Assembly: GCA_013397075.1 (NCBI GenBank)
Contig: VWZS01000240.1
Location: forward strand, 1,797,421 to 1,861,420
DNA: 64,000 nucleotides
Reading direction: 5' to 3'
Source of the DNA: Rhabdornis inornatus
Taxonomy: Eukaryota > Chordata > Aves > Passeriformes > Rhabdornithidae
The stretch's first letter is position 1; each line of letters begins with the position of its first letter. The notes beneath the pieces were generated by a model. That model was not told the DNA's origin, searched no databases, and saw only the letters and a program-made list of their open reading frames with translations. The position numbers were made by a program, and so were the translations under genes. Of the stretch, positions 22,201-36,509 are shown one piece after another.

Positions 22201-25200
22201 AGACACAATCTAGCACCAAAAAAAAAAGTACATCATGCTTCCCACTTGAGACTTTAATCCTGGATTTATTTTGAGTTTCTTGTTTAAAACAAAAATTATG
22301 AGGCCTTGAAAGCAGAAGCTACCCATGGAATGTGGCAACATGATTTCCAGCACACTCATAAAATATTTCTGAAAAATCTTTTGTTAGTTTCTTGTGCTAT
22401 TTTTTACCTGTATGCAAGCTGATTTAGATGGCTGTGTGCTTATAGTATCCCACCAGGCAAGAAAGCAGTGATGTACCTAGAAGTCCAATAGGACAGTAAA
22501 GTTGCCCTGGTCAAGAATGCCAGGACATGCAGAGTCCTGGACCCAGAGAAGGAAGCAGCAGCTCCGCACCATGTGAAGAGAGGTTCAGTGCTAAATGAGT
22601 GACCGTGACAGACAAGACATGGGTAAACCCTATCACATCTTATAAAGGCTTTCAACAGCAAGCTACTAAAAACTACAAGAGGAATCCAAGAGCTAAGAAG
22701 CACTGCTGGAACACGTATTAGAACTGGCTCGCTCAGCAGCAGTGAGAAATGGTTTGATGAATGTTAATAATTTTTCCCACAAAGAGAGTTGCAAAAGCAA
22801 TTTGTACAGCAGCTGCTAATATGAAAAAGGATCTGCTAGTCCACTTCAATGTTTACAGGTTGTTTGTCTTGTCTTTCTGTAGTGTTCATGTACACAGACA
22901 GTGGGATCAGAGCAGTGACCATTCTCAATGCTAGAGAGACCTTCTGTTGACAGACAGGCCAAAAAAAAAAGGAGACAGCAGTTGAAAAATATCTCTTTTA
23001 TAACAAGTCACAAAACAGGCATGGGCAATTTAATCTGTAGATAAAATAGAAAATAGAAGATCAACACGAAATTATTCTCATCTCCAGAGAAGAAAATAAA
23101 CTAACAGATAATTTTTAAGGTGCATTAGACAGACAACTGCTCAAAATGAAACTAAATCTCAACACCATAGTCTAAGCAGGCTAATTTTGACATTTTTAGC
23201 AAGGAAGTCTCTTTGGGCTGTCCAAAAATCAAAGAGTTCTAACATGGCATGGTGGGATTAGATAACTACAGGTTAGATTAAAGGCAAAGAGAATATGAAA
23301 TAGTTACTTTTTGTCTGAGCATGCCTGGTCACCAGAAGGGCTGGAGAAAGGAATCATTATGAAATTGCACTAGACAGAGTATAAATACCCTTAGCAATGG
23401 CATGGGATCATGTTGGTGACTGTTTGTGAGAGTGGCACTGCACAGTTTTGCTGATCAGAGTAATAGCATGCTAACAACTGCAGATTTTAATCCCCTCACA
23501 CCTCCTCCCAGTCCCGTCAGTGATATTTTGTCTTTCCCTCTTCTCCCAAGGTAATACTGTCACATAACAAAATTGCCAAACAGAGTTTCATTTCTAAAAA
23601 TTTCAATAATGTAAGTGAAAGCTATCTGTGATAGATGGTGAGATATTTCTTTGGGAAAGCACAACTTTTACAAGTTTTTTGATTAAATGGAATGTCCTGA
23701 GATGTCCAAATAGAAACAAATTTATAGGCTAAATATTTCCAGAATTATTAAATGCAGATATGTCCTTTTTCCATTCCAGTTTGTGTTATAGCAGAAATCA
23801 GAATTCTGCAGGAACACAGATAACTGAGTTTTGCTGCTGTGTCTAGGGCTGTGAAAGAGCACAGGTCTTGCCAAGACAAGGCTTTCAATGCAACGTGACA
23901 CACCACAGAACCACCAAGCAGAACAAAGAGGATTTGAAGAATGGAAACAACCAGCAGCTCTGCAGCACCAGGGATGCAAAGGGGAACTTATCTCACCATC
24001 TCCCTGCAAAAGACTCTTTTCTTTTTTTTTTGCAAGCCCAAGGACGATTAATACCATATTTAAATGCTATAAAATATCTTAAACCATGTCTCAGGATCCT
24101 CTGGGATGACATTTCATCTTCTTGCTCTATATCAAAGCGCAGAAAAGTAACTGGATTGGAATGGGAGGAAAAAAACAAAACAAAAATCAATCAGTTGGGT
24201 TTTCTAGTGGTGAGGAGCAATGTTATTCTATATCTTTCTTCATACTTGTATTGTTCAGTGGAAAGATGTAATTATAAGCAAAGTGTATCCTCAAAGCAAA
24301 TTAAACTTATGCACTGCAGGAAGTGAGTTTCCCAGCTTTGAAGCCAAGATATGGGACTGAAAGGTGAGGGGGTTTTAACACCACTGGATCACATTGCTCC
24401 CTCCACCACATTTACAGTCACTCAGTGAAAATTAGGCAGCACAACCAACAGTCATCTCTCACTATGGTATCATTTAAAATAGAAAAAGTCCTGGTGCATA
24501 TACACACTGCAGATTACTCTGAAGAGTAAATAAAACAAGATTATCGTTCATTTCTAAAGAAAGGGCATTTTTTAATAAGAATCCTTTAGCAAACAAGATC
24601 ATAGCCAGGAAACAGTCTTCTTGTCCTTTTGGGATTTAGTCTGAATTGAAATGCAGTAACAAATAATATGCATTTTTTAAAAGATCCTTTCAAACCATAC
24701 AGCTGTCCTTATGCCTCACAGTTAATTCTTTAATAATTTCCATGAAAAATACTAAGGGCCAGAGAGTGGAGTAAGGCACAGAGGAAAATGAGATTGAGCG
24801 TCACTTTCATTATAATCTCTATTCAGCTAAAGGAAAACACGAATTTGTTATAAACCTCAAGTATGCACCAGAAAATGGTGGTGTTTTTCCAACACTATAT
24901 TTTCGTTATGCTAATTCAGATAGAAAGCAAACACTGTTTTTCAAGTCAGATAGACATTTAAGATGTTTATTTTTTATGTAAATTTTTAAAAATTGCATGT
25001 TGTCAGCTTCATGCCTTTTACTCCTTTTTCTAAGCTGATAAATGCAAAAAGTGTATATCTACTTGGTGACATTCCCAATATATAAATGCATACTTTCAAC
25101 AACAGCATGTCCCTTCCTAACATTCTTTTTGGTTTGCATTTAACAAAATAACGGCAAATGTCAGGTATTAGAAGGGTTGAAACAACCTTTTCTATTTTGT

Positions 25201-26169
25201 TGTCTTTAGAACCCCATCTTTTATTCATGACTTTTCTCTTAGTGCTGGAAGGGAGGCTGTGTTGCTATAGCAATGCCCTGCATATCCTTGTGGATAGCTT
25301 ACAGTTTCACTTTTTTTAAGCAACAAAGAGCCATTGATACTACATGTTGCCAAAGGTTACAAAAGTTGAATTCTAAAATGGAAATATTTCTTCTATAAGG
25401 CTGCATAGGATATATGCCATGCAAATTCAAATCTTCAAGTAAACATACAGCCCTTTTCTGAACACAGATGAACCCAGGATAATACTGTTTGGCTTCAATA
25501 TAATATTTGGAAGAAATGTGTTTAAAATATACTTGTTATCTACTCTTTTCAAGACATAAATGTACCAAAATGTATGACTTACTATTACACCTTTCTGACC
25601 TGCAGTAGAAATAAAACCTTTCTACATTTTAACAGATCTGGAAAATAAAACACAATCTCATATTCCAATTATGATTTAATAGTAAATACACTTCCAATGT
25701 CAGGGAACAGTCACCTTATAGAAGCTTTCCTGCCCACAATAGATATTAAATATAGTTGAGTGTCCTTCAAGACTTCTTCAAGTATGGGGCTTTTTCCTAC
25801 CCTAATTGATTTCTCTTCTGTCAGATTTGACTCCCACAGATAGATGTTTACATAGTACAAATTCAATAACAGTTCAACAAGTTAAATCAAATAAAGAGTC
25901 AGATGGAAAAAAATTAGGGTTACAGTCATAAAAAATATATTTATACTCATGATTCAGCAGGCTGCAGCAATTTACTCAGAACAGATCAAAGAAGGTAACA
26001 GGCAAAACACCACCCATCACCACTACAGAGCAGTAAATTAGAGAGGAAATCCAAACTTTTCCACCCACAAATACCTTGTGTGCTGGTTTTACAGCAGGTA
26101 TTTACTGCCTCACTCCCACTGCACTGATGGGAGGAACGAAACCATTCCAGGAGCCCTGTCGAATGAGTG
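19213..26169. other. intergenic desert
   Basis: Long AT-rich stretch with scattered homopolymers (for example near 21107 and 22963) and no gene or repeat I can name. The 152-codon frame at 23868-24326 overlaps other frames on both strands and has no domain signature. Confidence 0.6.
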
Positions 26170-26440
26170 ACTCAGTTTTGTGTGTAATCGTTCTAACACC
26201 GCTGCCTGGCAGCCACGAGGGCCAGGTTCAATTCCCAAACCACCGGAACATTTAACAGCCAGACTCGCTCTCGGTTCACACAAAGCTGGCCCGGGAAGGC
26301 CACCCCTCCAGGCAGTGACAATGCCACGTGCAGCCCTCCCTGCTGCCCGCTCCTTCCTCGCAGTGGCACTGGGGCACGCTGCTGGGCCAGGCAGCAGTTC
26401 AGGAAAACAGCTATCCTGTCACTCAAAACATCTATTCTAG
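26170..26440 (+). other. GC-rich patch with a tRNA-like B-box
   Basis: A GC-rich block in an AT-rich desert. Near its left end is ggttcaattcc (26225-26235), a full match to the RNA polymerase III B-box consensus. It is preceded by tgtgtaatcgttctaac, which could be a decayed A-box, and by the hairpin gctgcctggcagc. The T-stem and acceptor stem do not pair well, so it is not a working tRNA gene. A relic of a tRNA-derived SINE is possible. The open frames across it look like chance products of GC content. Confidence 0.3.
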
Positions 26441-29400
26441 TTCCCAAATCTCATCAGATTTAGAAATGCATGAACTGCTAAGCTGCTAAAACTACTGCAG
26501 GGTAGACCACAACATAGGAAGCAAGGGGATATGCATCAAATATTATCCTGAGCATCCTGAACTATTTGGGTTCGGGACAATCCACCTCCACTGTCAAGCA
26601 GAATGGGACATGCAGAGTTAAACAGACTTTGTTTAATTGGAGGCGAAAATTGAAAAAAGAAGAAAAAGAAAAATAAAAACATGTAAGATTCACAAGGGCC
26701 AACACTACTGCCCTAACAGAGCCTGTAGCAACTTTCCTGACCCTGTCCTCCTCCAGGTGTTCCTGATCCCATGTTCCTTCTGAGAGCCTGGTCTGCTGGA
26801 CCTGGTTCTACTGCTGAGGATCTGGTCTGCTGTGCTGCTCTGCCAGCCCACGTTTCACATCAGTCCTGTGCAGCACGGTGGGACAGTGACATGGCAAATC
26901 CACTCAAGGACTTTGTCCCAAAGGAGCTTTGCATGTTTTTTTTCCTCTGCAAACCCTGAACTGCAGAATTGGATTATGGTGGTTCCTTTGTCCCAAGAAA
27001 AACAAGACTGCTTGGGATTTTCCCAACTTCCTTATAACAGTTCTGTTCTTCCTGGTTTTACAGTTTTATTTTGCAGCTTGGCAAAACCCCTTGGAAGTTT
27101 AAGAAGCTGCCAACAGGGACAGGTTTCACTGCCACAGTTTGCCAGCCTATGCCGGCCATCACTTCCAAAGGAGAGTCTCAGAGGGACAGGAAAGCTCTGA
27201 ACTCCAGTTTCTGGAGAAGCACTGATCTTTGTCCTCCTTTACATCCACAGTCAGGCATATGAGGAAATATTACCTACCACAAATAAAAGACAAGTGCCAC
27301 AACATCAGCTCATATTCTCCAGACTGCCACAGAACATTTTTTTAAAACAAATATGTTAACTTTCTCTTTCTTAAGTGATGACAGTGCCACAAAGCTCGCT
27401 GGAAGTTCCTTGCTAGACATCTGCAAGAGTGCTGTGTGTGAGCCTGCTCCCCCATCAGAAATGCTCCACAGAAAGAGTCTTTAGGCCATGACTTCCTTGG
27501 CCCCTAGAAACCAGGAGAGTTAGGAGAGCAACTGGAGTACTGGTGTACTCCCCCAGACAGTTCCATGCTGCTATCCTCATGCCCATGCAGCACCAGCAAG
27601 TGAGGCAGAGACTGCCAGCAAGGTGATGCAGAAGCCAGAATCCAAGCTGTCTGTGAAACTCCTTTGTCTTATGGCATTTGATGTCACATCCTTTTTCCAA
27701 AACGTTTTATCTTGCTACAAGGGGAAAGAATGTGTGTGCTGGTGATGGGGAGGAATGCTGTACTCAGACATGCTGCACACACGCTGCTGTTGAGGTAGGG
27801 CCAAGGACCAACAAAACAAAATTCACCTTGTTCCTCCTCTTGTAAGCTCATCTCAAGTATGTGGTGGAGGCCAGATTTTGTGTGTGTGTTGGTTGTGACT
27901 TATTGGTCACAATATTGATTTCTAATTCAGGCATGGGCTTATCTCTGATGTGAAGACACTCTAACCTCTCCACTGAAATGGGAAGCACCAGTTCCTTTTA
28001 GACCCCACAAATGGGTTAGCACAGCTTTTCTGGAGCCCCAGGTTGTAAGTACCCTTTACTTTCACCAACAGTTTCCTCTGTCAGATGCCCCTTGCAGAAG
28101 TGCTGTTGGGTACCAGGATTTCCAGTGGATCCATTGCTTTGGCTTCTCACCCAGAGGTGTATCATCACGGCACAGATGGCAAAGAAATCCCTGCTTAAAA
28201 TAAAGCTCTCAGTCTGATACAAGGTGTCCAATACTAAATGCAGCTAAGAGACTCTACGTATCAGCTCCCCCAAAATATCCTACACAGTTTTTACTATTTG
28301 CACCTCCAAAACCTGGGCCAAGCTGTGACCATGAGCCGCAGTTGAGCTGGAACGCAAACTAGTCGGGCTCACCAAGTCTCCATTTGGAAAAAACTTGCAA
28401 CTACCACACTAACACATCTGAATCTTTTATGCTCATTCTCTGAGGCTCTCCCTACTGGCAGGCTGCCTGTTAAAACCAGCCTTTGTGGGTTACACAAAGC
28501 AGCAGTTTGAGGTGATTGGGAAATTTTGTCTTGTGGGTTTGTTTGCAAAAATAATTGCCTTCACCAGCTGTTTAGTGTTGATAAGGATTTTTGTTTCATT
28601 AGTTGTGGGATTTAGTGTTTGAAAAGTTGCTAGTTCAGTAACAAATTAATTTGTTGCCTTCCTACTTTAACCAAAATTACAACTTCTGGGTTAGCTTGCT
28701 TGCTCCAATTTCCACCATGACAGAACCTGGCATCATAATCTTTTCCCAGCATAGATACCTGTAGATACCCGTCCTAAATTACATACAATACTGAGTGCTG
28801 CCTGTCCCTTCTCAAACTCTCTCTAGTCTTATTTTCATGCTTTCCTCACATTGCTAGTCTAACTTTTGACCTTTAGACATCCTTCTTCTCTGACACATTC
28901 TACAAACGTCTTCTTTACCATATGTCTGCTCTCACAGTGCTAAGTCCCACCCCAACATACTCCTAAAGATGAAGTCTTGGCTTATAACCATAGAACATAT
29001 TTGTAAAAAGTACTCCTCGACAACACCAGTTCCATACTCAAGATTGGTGCTGAGCAACAAAGATTTGTCACATTCTAGATGTGTAAAAACCTTACATGTA
29101 ATTGTGTTTGTCTTAATTTCTTTGCTGTGTTTGAGCATAGGGTTTCATGTTGCAAGTTATACACAAACCAACATGTGTTGGACCTCCCTCTGAAGCAGAG
29201 GTCAGAGCTTATTGACAGATAAAAACTCCAGGGAGATGGGGCTGAAGTTAAGATGCCTGCTGCAATGACTTGGGGTTAAATCATTGCAGGGCTGAATTGT
29301 AACCATTTTAAAAATCAGATTTATAAACCTTGTAAAATCAGGGTAAATCATGCTTGAAATAAATCCAAATATGTGAAAATATCTAGGGTGTTGTTATAAG

Positions 29401-32400
29401 CCTTTTCTTTTTCCATACTGAAGGGCCTTACACACTGGTCTGAAGTAACACAAGCTAATAATCATGAGATTCTGATTTGGTAAATATGGTTGTTGACATC
29501 AAGTTAAGAGACCTGCAGGTATTCCATGGAGTGATATTGAACATTAGAATTTTAGCACAGCTTCTTGAGAATTTGTTCTTAAGACTATAATAGTAGATGC
29601 TCTGGCAGACCATTAGAAAATGAAAAATTTCCACAACTGAAAAGGGGCTTGTTGACAATGAGGGATTTAGTGCTTCTATGCCCAGAAAAAATCGAATTTT
29701 TAAAGAAAAATTAATTTTTTGTTTCCTTGATCTCACAACAGAAGAGGTATTCTTACAGTCCTTCAGAGAAAATTAAAAGATGCATAAATTTCTTACATTA
29801 CTAATTTTAAAATTATTTTCAAATTAATTTGCATATTGAAATGCATATTGAATTATTTTTTGAAAGAAAAGTGTAATCCTGAGTCCATCACATTTTCTGA
29901 AGAAAATCTCTGCAGCATTCATATATGCAAGAGGAGTTTTTTCATGTGTTAAAGAGGTCTCCAGTGGAGATCTGGGTTGCTACCTCTTTCCTAAATCAAA
30001 CAACATGGCAATAGGAATGTAGGTTTTTACATTCTTGGTGGGAGTCCTGGTTACTGATTATAAGTAGTTTTAGGAACTTACTCTTCCTGTGAATGCTCCC
30101 TAACACCTTAAAATTTGTATTCAACCAAAATCAATGGATGGAATTTCACTGGAATGTGCAAAGCTTTTCGTTTCACTTGAAACTTTCTACTGAAAAAATA
30201 TCCTATTGGTCATATAAATTATTAATCAAATTAGAGACAGCATTCACGTGTTCATTTTTAGCTTTGAGAACAACAGTTAATAACTGAAGAAACATCTTCT
30301 TGATGCAGAGAGAGTTCTACTGTTTTATAGCGGGATGCTTTACTGTAGAAAGTATTAAAGGATGAAGAGGAACTCTCCTCCTTAATTTCCTGTCCTTTTC
30401 AGTTATAGATGATAATAACAACAACAACAAAAATCTGACTTAAATCAGCCCCTGGATCCTTCCTTATTGATTGCACAGTTCTAGCTTACTGATAATGCCA
30501 TAAGAACAAATATATGCTGGGAGTCCCCTAGGCCCATTTGATTCTAACTAGGTTTATGGAGTGTCAAGCAGATAAACTGCCCCTCTGGGATTCCAGTAAT
30601 GTGTGCAGAAGAGATCTCATAACACCCAATACATAAACCACTTGGCAAGAAGTGAAAAAATCCCCATCCTTTCTAAAGGACTGGTTTTCCGTGTGTCAGG
30701 ACCCTGATGGAAAAAAATGTGTCAGGAAGCAAGAAAAAAATGACCAGAAACATTTTTGATGAGCAATTTTACACCAGAGGGGATACAGGAGACAAGAGCA
30801 TAACAGAACTAAACTGATACTGCTGCATGCATAAAACTAGTAATATTTTCAAAGCCACAAGATTTTAAGTAACAAAGTCCTATAATCAATGTATAAAACT
30901 AAATTCGAGGTGCTTATTGTAGGAAGTCTGGTGAAATCAAAGCCAAATTTTCAGAAGATTTAGCAATAGAAGCAATTATTGCTCTAAGGTGATGTGCGCA
31001 GTTGAAGTGCTGTAAGATCCAGGCACGGGAGGTGGTAGTGTGCTGCCCCCCAGAGACTGCACTGCTTCTCTTAACATCCACTTTTTTAGTAGTGACAGCA
31101 GTCTTCAATCCTTGCTTTGCCCTTGGCCCAAACTGCTCTGATCTAGTCAGTTCTGAGCTTTGTATGCTTCAATAGTCATTTGAGGGAAAGGAATAATTTT
31201 CTTTTCTGCAGCAACTGAAATTTGATTCTAAAGGCAATAGATAGATGCAGTGTCCTCTGCTTTTTGTTATTCTGTATCTGAAGGTGCCAATTTACCTGCA
31301 GTCGCAACAAAAAAAATTAAATTTACTGTTTTCTCATACAAAATCACATGCTTCCCATATTTATTTTTCTGTTTATGTTTAAAATAAGAGCATGAGAGAT
31401 TTGATAGCACCTTATCTTATCTGCTTAGAAATCGTCAAAACATACTAAGGTGAGGAAGGCTTCCCACTCATTCTTCCAAAGCTTCTCTTGCTGAGTTCTT
31501 GTTTGGTCTTGAAAAAGCAGTAAATGCTTTTTACACAACAGGAATGGCACCAAAAGGTATATAAAGCCATGGACGTTTATGTAATATAGGAAATAGCTTT
31601 ATCACTAAAAAAATAGAGCTAGGATACAAGACCTCTAGGTTCAAACACTCACAGCTAACACACTGACTCAGCCATTCCTGCCATTCTACAGATATTGGTT
31701 TTTTCATTGGATCTCTCTAATCTCCTCTGGGAAAATAAGTCTCAAGTATCTTCTCCTCTGTTTTATCTGTCTCATTCTCTTTATTTTGGTCCCCTTTTCC
31801 CTTTGTCTTCTTCAGAATTCTGAAAGGACTTCTTTCCAATCCTTGTCTTTTCTTCCTGGAACTCTCTTCTCATATTGCTGATTTCAACTGTATGTTTCAC
31901 AGCCCAGAAGCCAAAGTCTATTCAAAGTTAATGAAGTGTGGAGGTAAGATACCCACAGTATTTTTCAACTAGGTTTTACCACTTCAGCATCCCTCTTCAC
32001 TTCTAATCCACATTCCTCCCTTTTTCTGTCTGAGGTCTTTAAGGCTAGATCTTTTTTGGTAAAAACTCAAAAGTAGAAGAAAACCCTAGTAGAAAATATT
32101 TGGTATAAGGCATTATAGCATCAAGGAATGAAAATGACTAGTTTCTTTCCTGTCCTTCATCTTCAATCAAAATGGAAATTCAATACTTGCAAGAGGCTGA
32201 GAGCTTGTCCTATTATCTGCTGCTGCAGAAAACTCACATGTATCTTGAAGGCCAGAGAAGTGATCTAGAAAAGGCAAGATTAGTTCCATGGGAGGTGGAT
32301 TACCAAGCAAATACACATCATCTGGGTAACAGCTCAGTCCTAAGGGTTTTTCCTGAAGCAAGTGGGAAATGAGATGCAGGATATGTAACCTAAAGTGGTA

Positions 32401-33299
32401 TGCACATGGTATCTCCTAGCAAGACATTTATGACCCATACAATTTTTTGAGGAGATATTTTCACAACATTGAAAGCAAAGATACACACAAATAGTAGAAG
32501 TGTATCCCCAACCAGTTCATCAAATGAGCAAATTTGACAACTGAACTCACAACCCCTACTTGGAGTTCAGGATGTTTCTCGCAGCTCTGTTAGCTGTTCT
32601 AACACAGTTCTGTTAATCTTCAAGGAAAACCATAATCTCTTGTCCAAAGGACTACAGGAAGAGCACACAAAAATGCAAGGACAGGTGTAGTCTTACATAG
32701 TATCCCTTTTCCAAGCCAAGGAGCAGTTCTCAAGCCACTGATCCAAATCAGACCATCTCAGATGCAGGCCAGTACAGAACTCAGAGCTGCTAATTCCCAC
32801 CTCCAACTTTTTTCCTTACTTGCTACGTGAAAAGCTCTTGCTATCTGCTGTCCCACTAATTTAACAGAGTAGTCTTAACAGTTGCCAATAACAGCTGTTA
32901 ATTTCAGCAGACATAAGCTAGAAGTGAAACAACAACCACAAAAATTTTTAAAAGTGTAGTTTGTAATCACCAGCAAAATGCAACAAAACTCATCTTTTGC
33001 CTGAAGGAATTTTTATATTGAACATACATTTTTTATTTAAGGGAGTGAGAGGTACAGCAAAGTATCTGCCATTTTCCACCTTGAATTCACCAATCTTGGG
33101 CCAACGTTTGAAAAAGATTGCTACCTTTCTCAAAATCATATGCACAGATAGCCAGATGAGAGAGTTTTCGTACTGCACTTAACTCACTCAGCTGCCTCTG
33201 ACATGTCATGTAAGCATGAGGATGTGTGCACTGTATAAGTGAACAAACAAGATGGTTATATGCATGCTCAGAAGCAAACTGCAGTGATAATCACATCGA
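26441..33299. other. intergenic desert
   Basis: Mostly AT-rich unique-looking sequence, with a moderately GC-richer part at about 26700-28000. No exon-like segment with splice sites and a conserved peptide was recognised. Confidence 0.55.
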
Positions 33300-33860
33300 T
33301 TGCAAGCTTCAGGAGAATGCAAAGCCTGCTGTGAGCAGAGCAAGAGCTCAGTTAGGTGCTCAGAGCCGCCGTGCCAGGTGATGGGCAGAGGGAAGCACAG
33401 GACACAGCCCCTGCCAGAACGGTGGTCCACGGGGGTAGGCGTCCCCTCTTGGTGGAGCAGTCAAACAGGTTTGATTGTCACTATCTGCTTTTGTCCAGCC
33501 CTGACCTACATATTGCGCTGAGGGACATCTTTGTCTCACTTCTCTTTGGTCACGGAGTTCATGGAGCTCAATGGGCTGCGGCCAGCAGTCCATTAACGGG
33601 GGTGCTGGGCTCAGCCCCAGCCCACCCAGGAGCCCCGCTGCATGTTCTCACTGAATGGCTTCACTGGTGGCCCATTCAAATGCGATAATGTCAGAAAAAA
33701 GGGTTGAATGGAGGAGCCAATGTACACCATTGCTCAGGCGAAGTGACTGCAGCCTCCAACAAAGCCTCCCCTGTGGCGATGTTAAGCAGAGTTATCAATA
33801 GTGCTAAGGCAGAGCAAGAACTAATGCTCCAATCATGTCATCCACAGGTGGCACAGATGG
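33300..33860. promoter_or_regulatory. GC-rich patch, candidate cis-regulatory element
   Basis: The base composition jumps relative to the surrounding desert, and several CpGs are retained (gccgccgtgccagg, cattaacgggggtgct, caaatgcgataatgtc). No repeat family is recognised and the overlapping frames on both strands look unconstrained. Intact CpGs in unique sequence within a gene desert next to developmental genes suggest a conserved enhancer. This is inference only. Confidence 0.25.
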
Positions 33861-36492
33861 AGCCACTTCAATACAGAAACCACAGGGCAACATTTCCTGG
33901 TAATTCTATCCTCTTTCCAGTGCTAACATACAGAAAAATGTGCAGATGTCATGTGGATCTCTTGTAGTGTGTCAGACCCCCTTCAACCGAGCTCCAAAGG
34001 ACTTTTTTGTTTCCTGTTCCTTTTACTATTCACACCAACTGTAGGCAATGTTAAATTCTCATTTTGTGGGAAGCAGAAATCTTGGGGTTTAATGTACACA
34101 TAAATAAATTCCCTTACTTTTTCTGAGCTGCAAGATTGGACCTTGTGAGCAAGAATGGAAACTGCTTCAGTATTCACAACAGTACAGGACACATTATTAC
34201 TGCATTTCATTCAGTCTTAGAGGGAACACAAAGCTATTTTGATTATGTAAAAAAAATTAAATTGAAACATAGTTGAACTCATGTCCACTATGAGCAGGAA
34301 TATCTTTTCTTCTCAACTGAGTACAACGTTCATCTCTAATGTTTCAGTGACAAAACAGATCACAAGAAAAACAGGGCTCCTAACAATTCTGAATGCAGCA
34401 TCTATACAAAGTGAATTTGCAAAGCACATCTGAGGCAAAGAACTGCCACAGTTTCTGCTCTAATTAACAACTCATAACTTTGCCTATGAATTTCCATGGT
34501 AGGTGGTAAATGTGCAGCAGAAGGAAGTAAACATCTCCACAAAACACATTACTTCTGAAAAAGACAGACACCTTCCCTTGCTTAGGCCTAAAGACTTGCA
34601 TTCATTTTCAAATCCTTCATATGAGACAGAAGGGGAGAAAACAAAAACACTAAAGAGAATTCCTCTGCCTGGGGAAATTCCATCACTCAAAGAGTCTGAG
34701 ATAGGATTCATTCCAAAAGGGGCTCCCACAATTACAGGCAATCAGTCAGGAGTGGCCACAGGTCATGGATGCGGACCACTCACCCAAAAGTTTTGCTCAC
34801 CTCTAAAACTAACCAAAAACTAAAACCCAGGACCCTGAGTCACACAAAGAAAGAGAACACACCAGTGTTCTAGGTCTTTATTCTACAGTGAATTTGTTAA
34901 GTACAATTCCCAGATGATTTTTAGGAAGAGAATTAAGCACAGCACTACAAAGGTGATAGGAAAACTTCCCTAGCAGTGAAGAAACCTGGGTGAAAAAAAA
35001 TATTTTATTTCGATTTTGGCTCTTGTTTGGAACCCCTGATTACCTGCAGGGGACACCTTCCACTCTAAGGAGACAGAAGAGAAATTGTGGGCCAGAAACA
35101 TGAAGTAGGGAGCAGGCAGTTCTACACAAGAAACAGATTGAACATTTCTCCACTCCAATGCAAAGCAAATCCATTATAATGAGAGAATTGAGAAAGAGTG
35201 CTGAGATGAACGAGACACAGGTGGGATATTCCCATTGGCATCATGTGGTCTGGTGCATAGATTTACATCCGAAGGTGGGTTATTTCCTGAGCTGCTGTAT
35301 CTATTTTCAAAATCCATTATTACGAATACAGAATTCTTTATATCAATACAATCACTGAACTAATATTTTATTTCTATGTTTGACAGTCTGGATATGATTT
35401 GCATTACTTACTGATCTGTTCTTCACTTATGGATAACTAAGCTATTACAATCTCAGGCTGATAACATTAAAAATTGTGATACAGAGTGATAACGTTTTCA
35501 AATAATCATTAAATCGACCTGTCTGTGGGATATATGATAACCTATTGAAAGCAGTGGAAGGTCTACTGAAGAAAAAGAGGTTTTGCTTTAAATTCTATAC
35601 ATATATAGAGAAATTGCCATAAGATACAAACGAGCCCTCTATATCTTTCTATTTACATCAGGTTTTCTATGGCCCTTTGCCTGAAACTTTATACTTGTTT
35701 GCTTGCTTTCTCTAAGTATTCAAAAGACATTAAGGAAATGGAGAAGACGTCATGATAAAATAAATGTTTTCCCTAGTACCTTACTGTTTACTAATTGATA
35801 ATAATTTTTTCCACTTCACATCCGGCCACAAACGTTCCAGGAAAATCTAACAGAAATTTTGTCTAAGATGTCTACCTGCAGACTTCAAGAACACTTTAAG
35901 CAGTGTTCATCATCATTACACATTTTGTAATAACTTCCATTACAGTTGGAACTTCCCAGAGGTTTTCAATCTAGATTCTTTTTTCATATTTTGAACTTAA
36001 ATGCTGCTATACAATTTCAAAGGGATGTCGTAAAAGATTCTACCAGAATAACACAACAAGAAACTTTTTCAAACTAATTTTCCCCAAGGAAAACTACATT
36101 CAGTTAGTGCAAAATCACCTGCTTTTCATTATTTCTGCCTTTTTTTTCTCTCTATGCCTATGACCATAAAGGCTCAGCAGACCTCTGTGGAATTTTAAGC
36201 TGGGAAAGAAACTCCTGCTGTTTTGTATGACTTAGTCTTCGATGCCATTATAAATGTGTACAAAACCACAAACTGCAATAATTTCACAGCTGGCCTTCTC
36301 CTTCGATATCTCCAATTCTACAGTTCTAAAAATTTCCCTTTTGTGTTGCTGTCCCTCATGGGCAGCAAACTGAGGAACCTGATGCCTCTCCCAGAGGAAT
36401 GGGCAGGAGGCTTCAGTACCAGCTGGTACAACAACCCTTTTTTACACAATTTTTGGACTTAATGTATATGTCAATCTGTTTTACAGGGCTAC

Positions 36493-36509
36493 TTTTTTTT
36501 TTTTTTTTT
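36493..36509. repeat. poly(T) run, 17 bases
   Basis: A homopolymer run in otherwise ordinary AT-rich sequence. Confidence 0.9.

Noticed and set aside
23868..24326. 152-codon plus-strand open frame
   Set aside because: Overlapping frames on both strands, low-complexity Lys/Asn-rich sequence and no family resemblance; likely chance.
26180..26250. Functional tRNA gene
   Set aside because: The B-box matches but the T-stem and acceptor stem do not pair; at best a relic.
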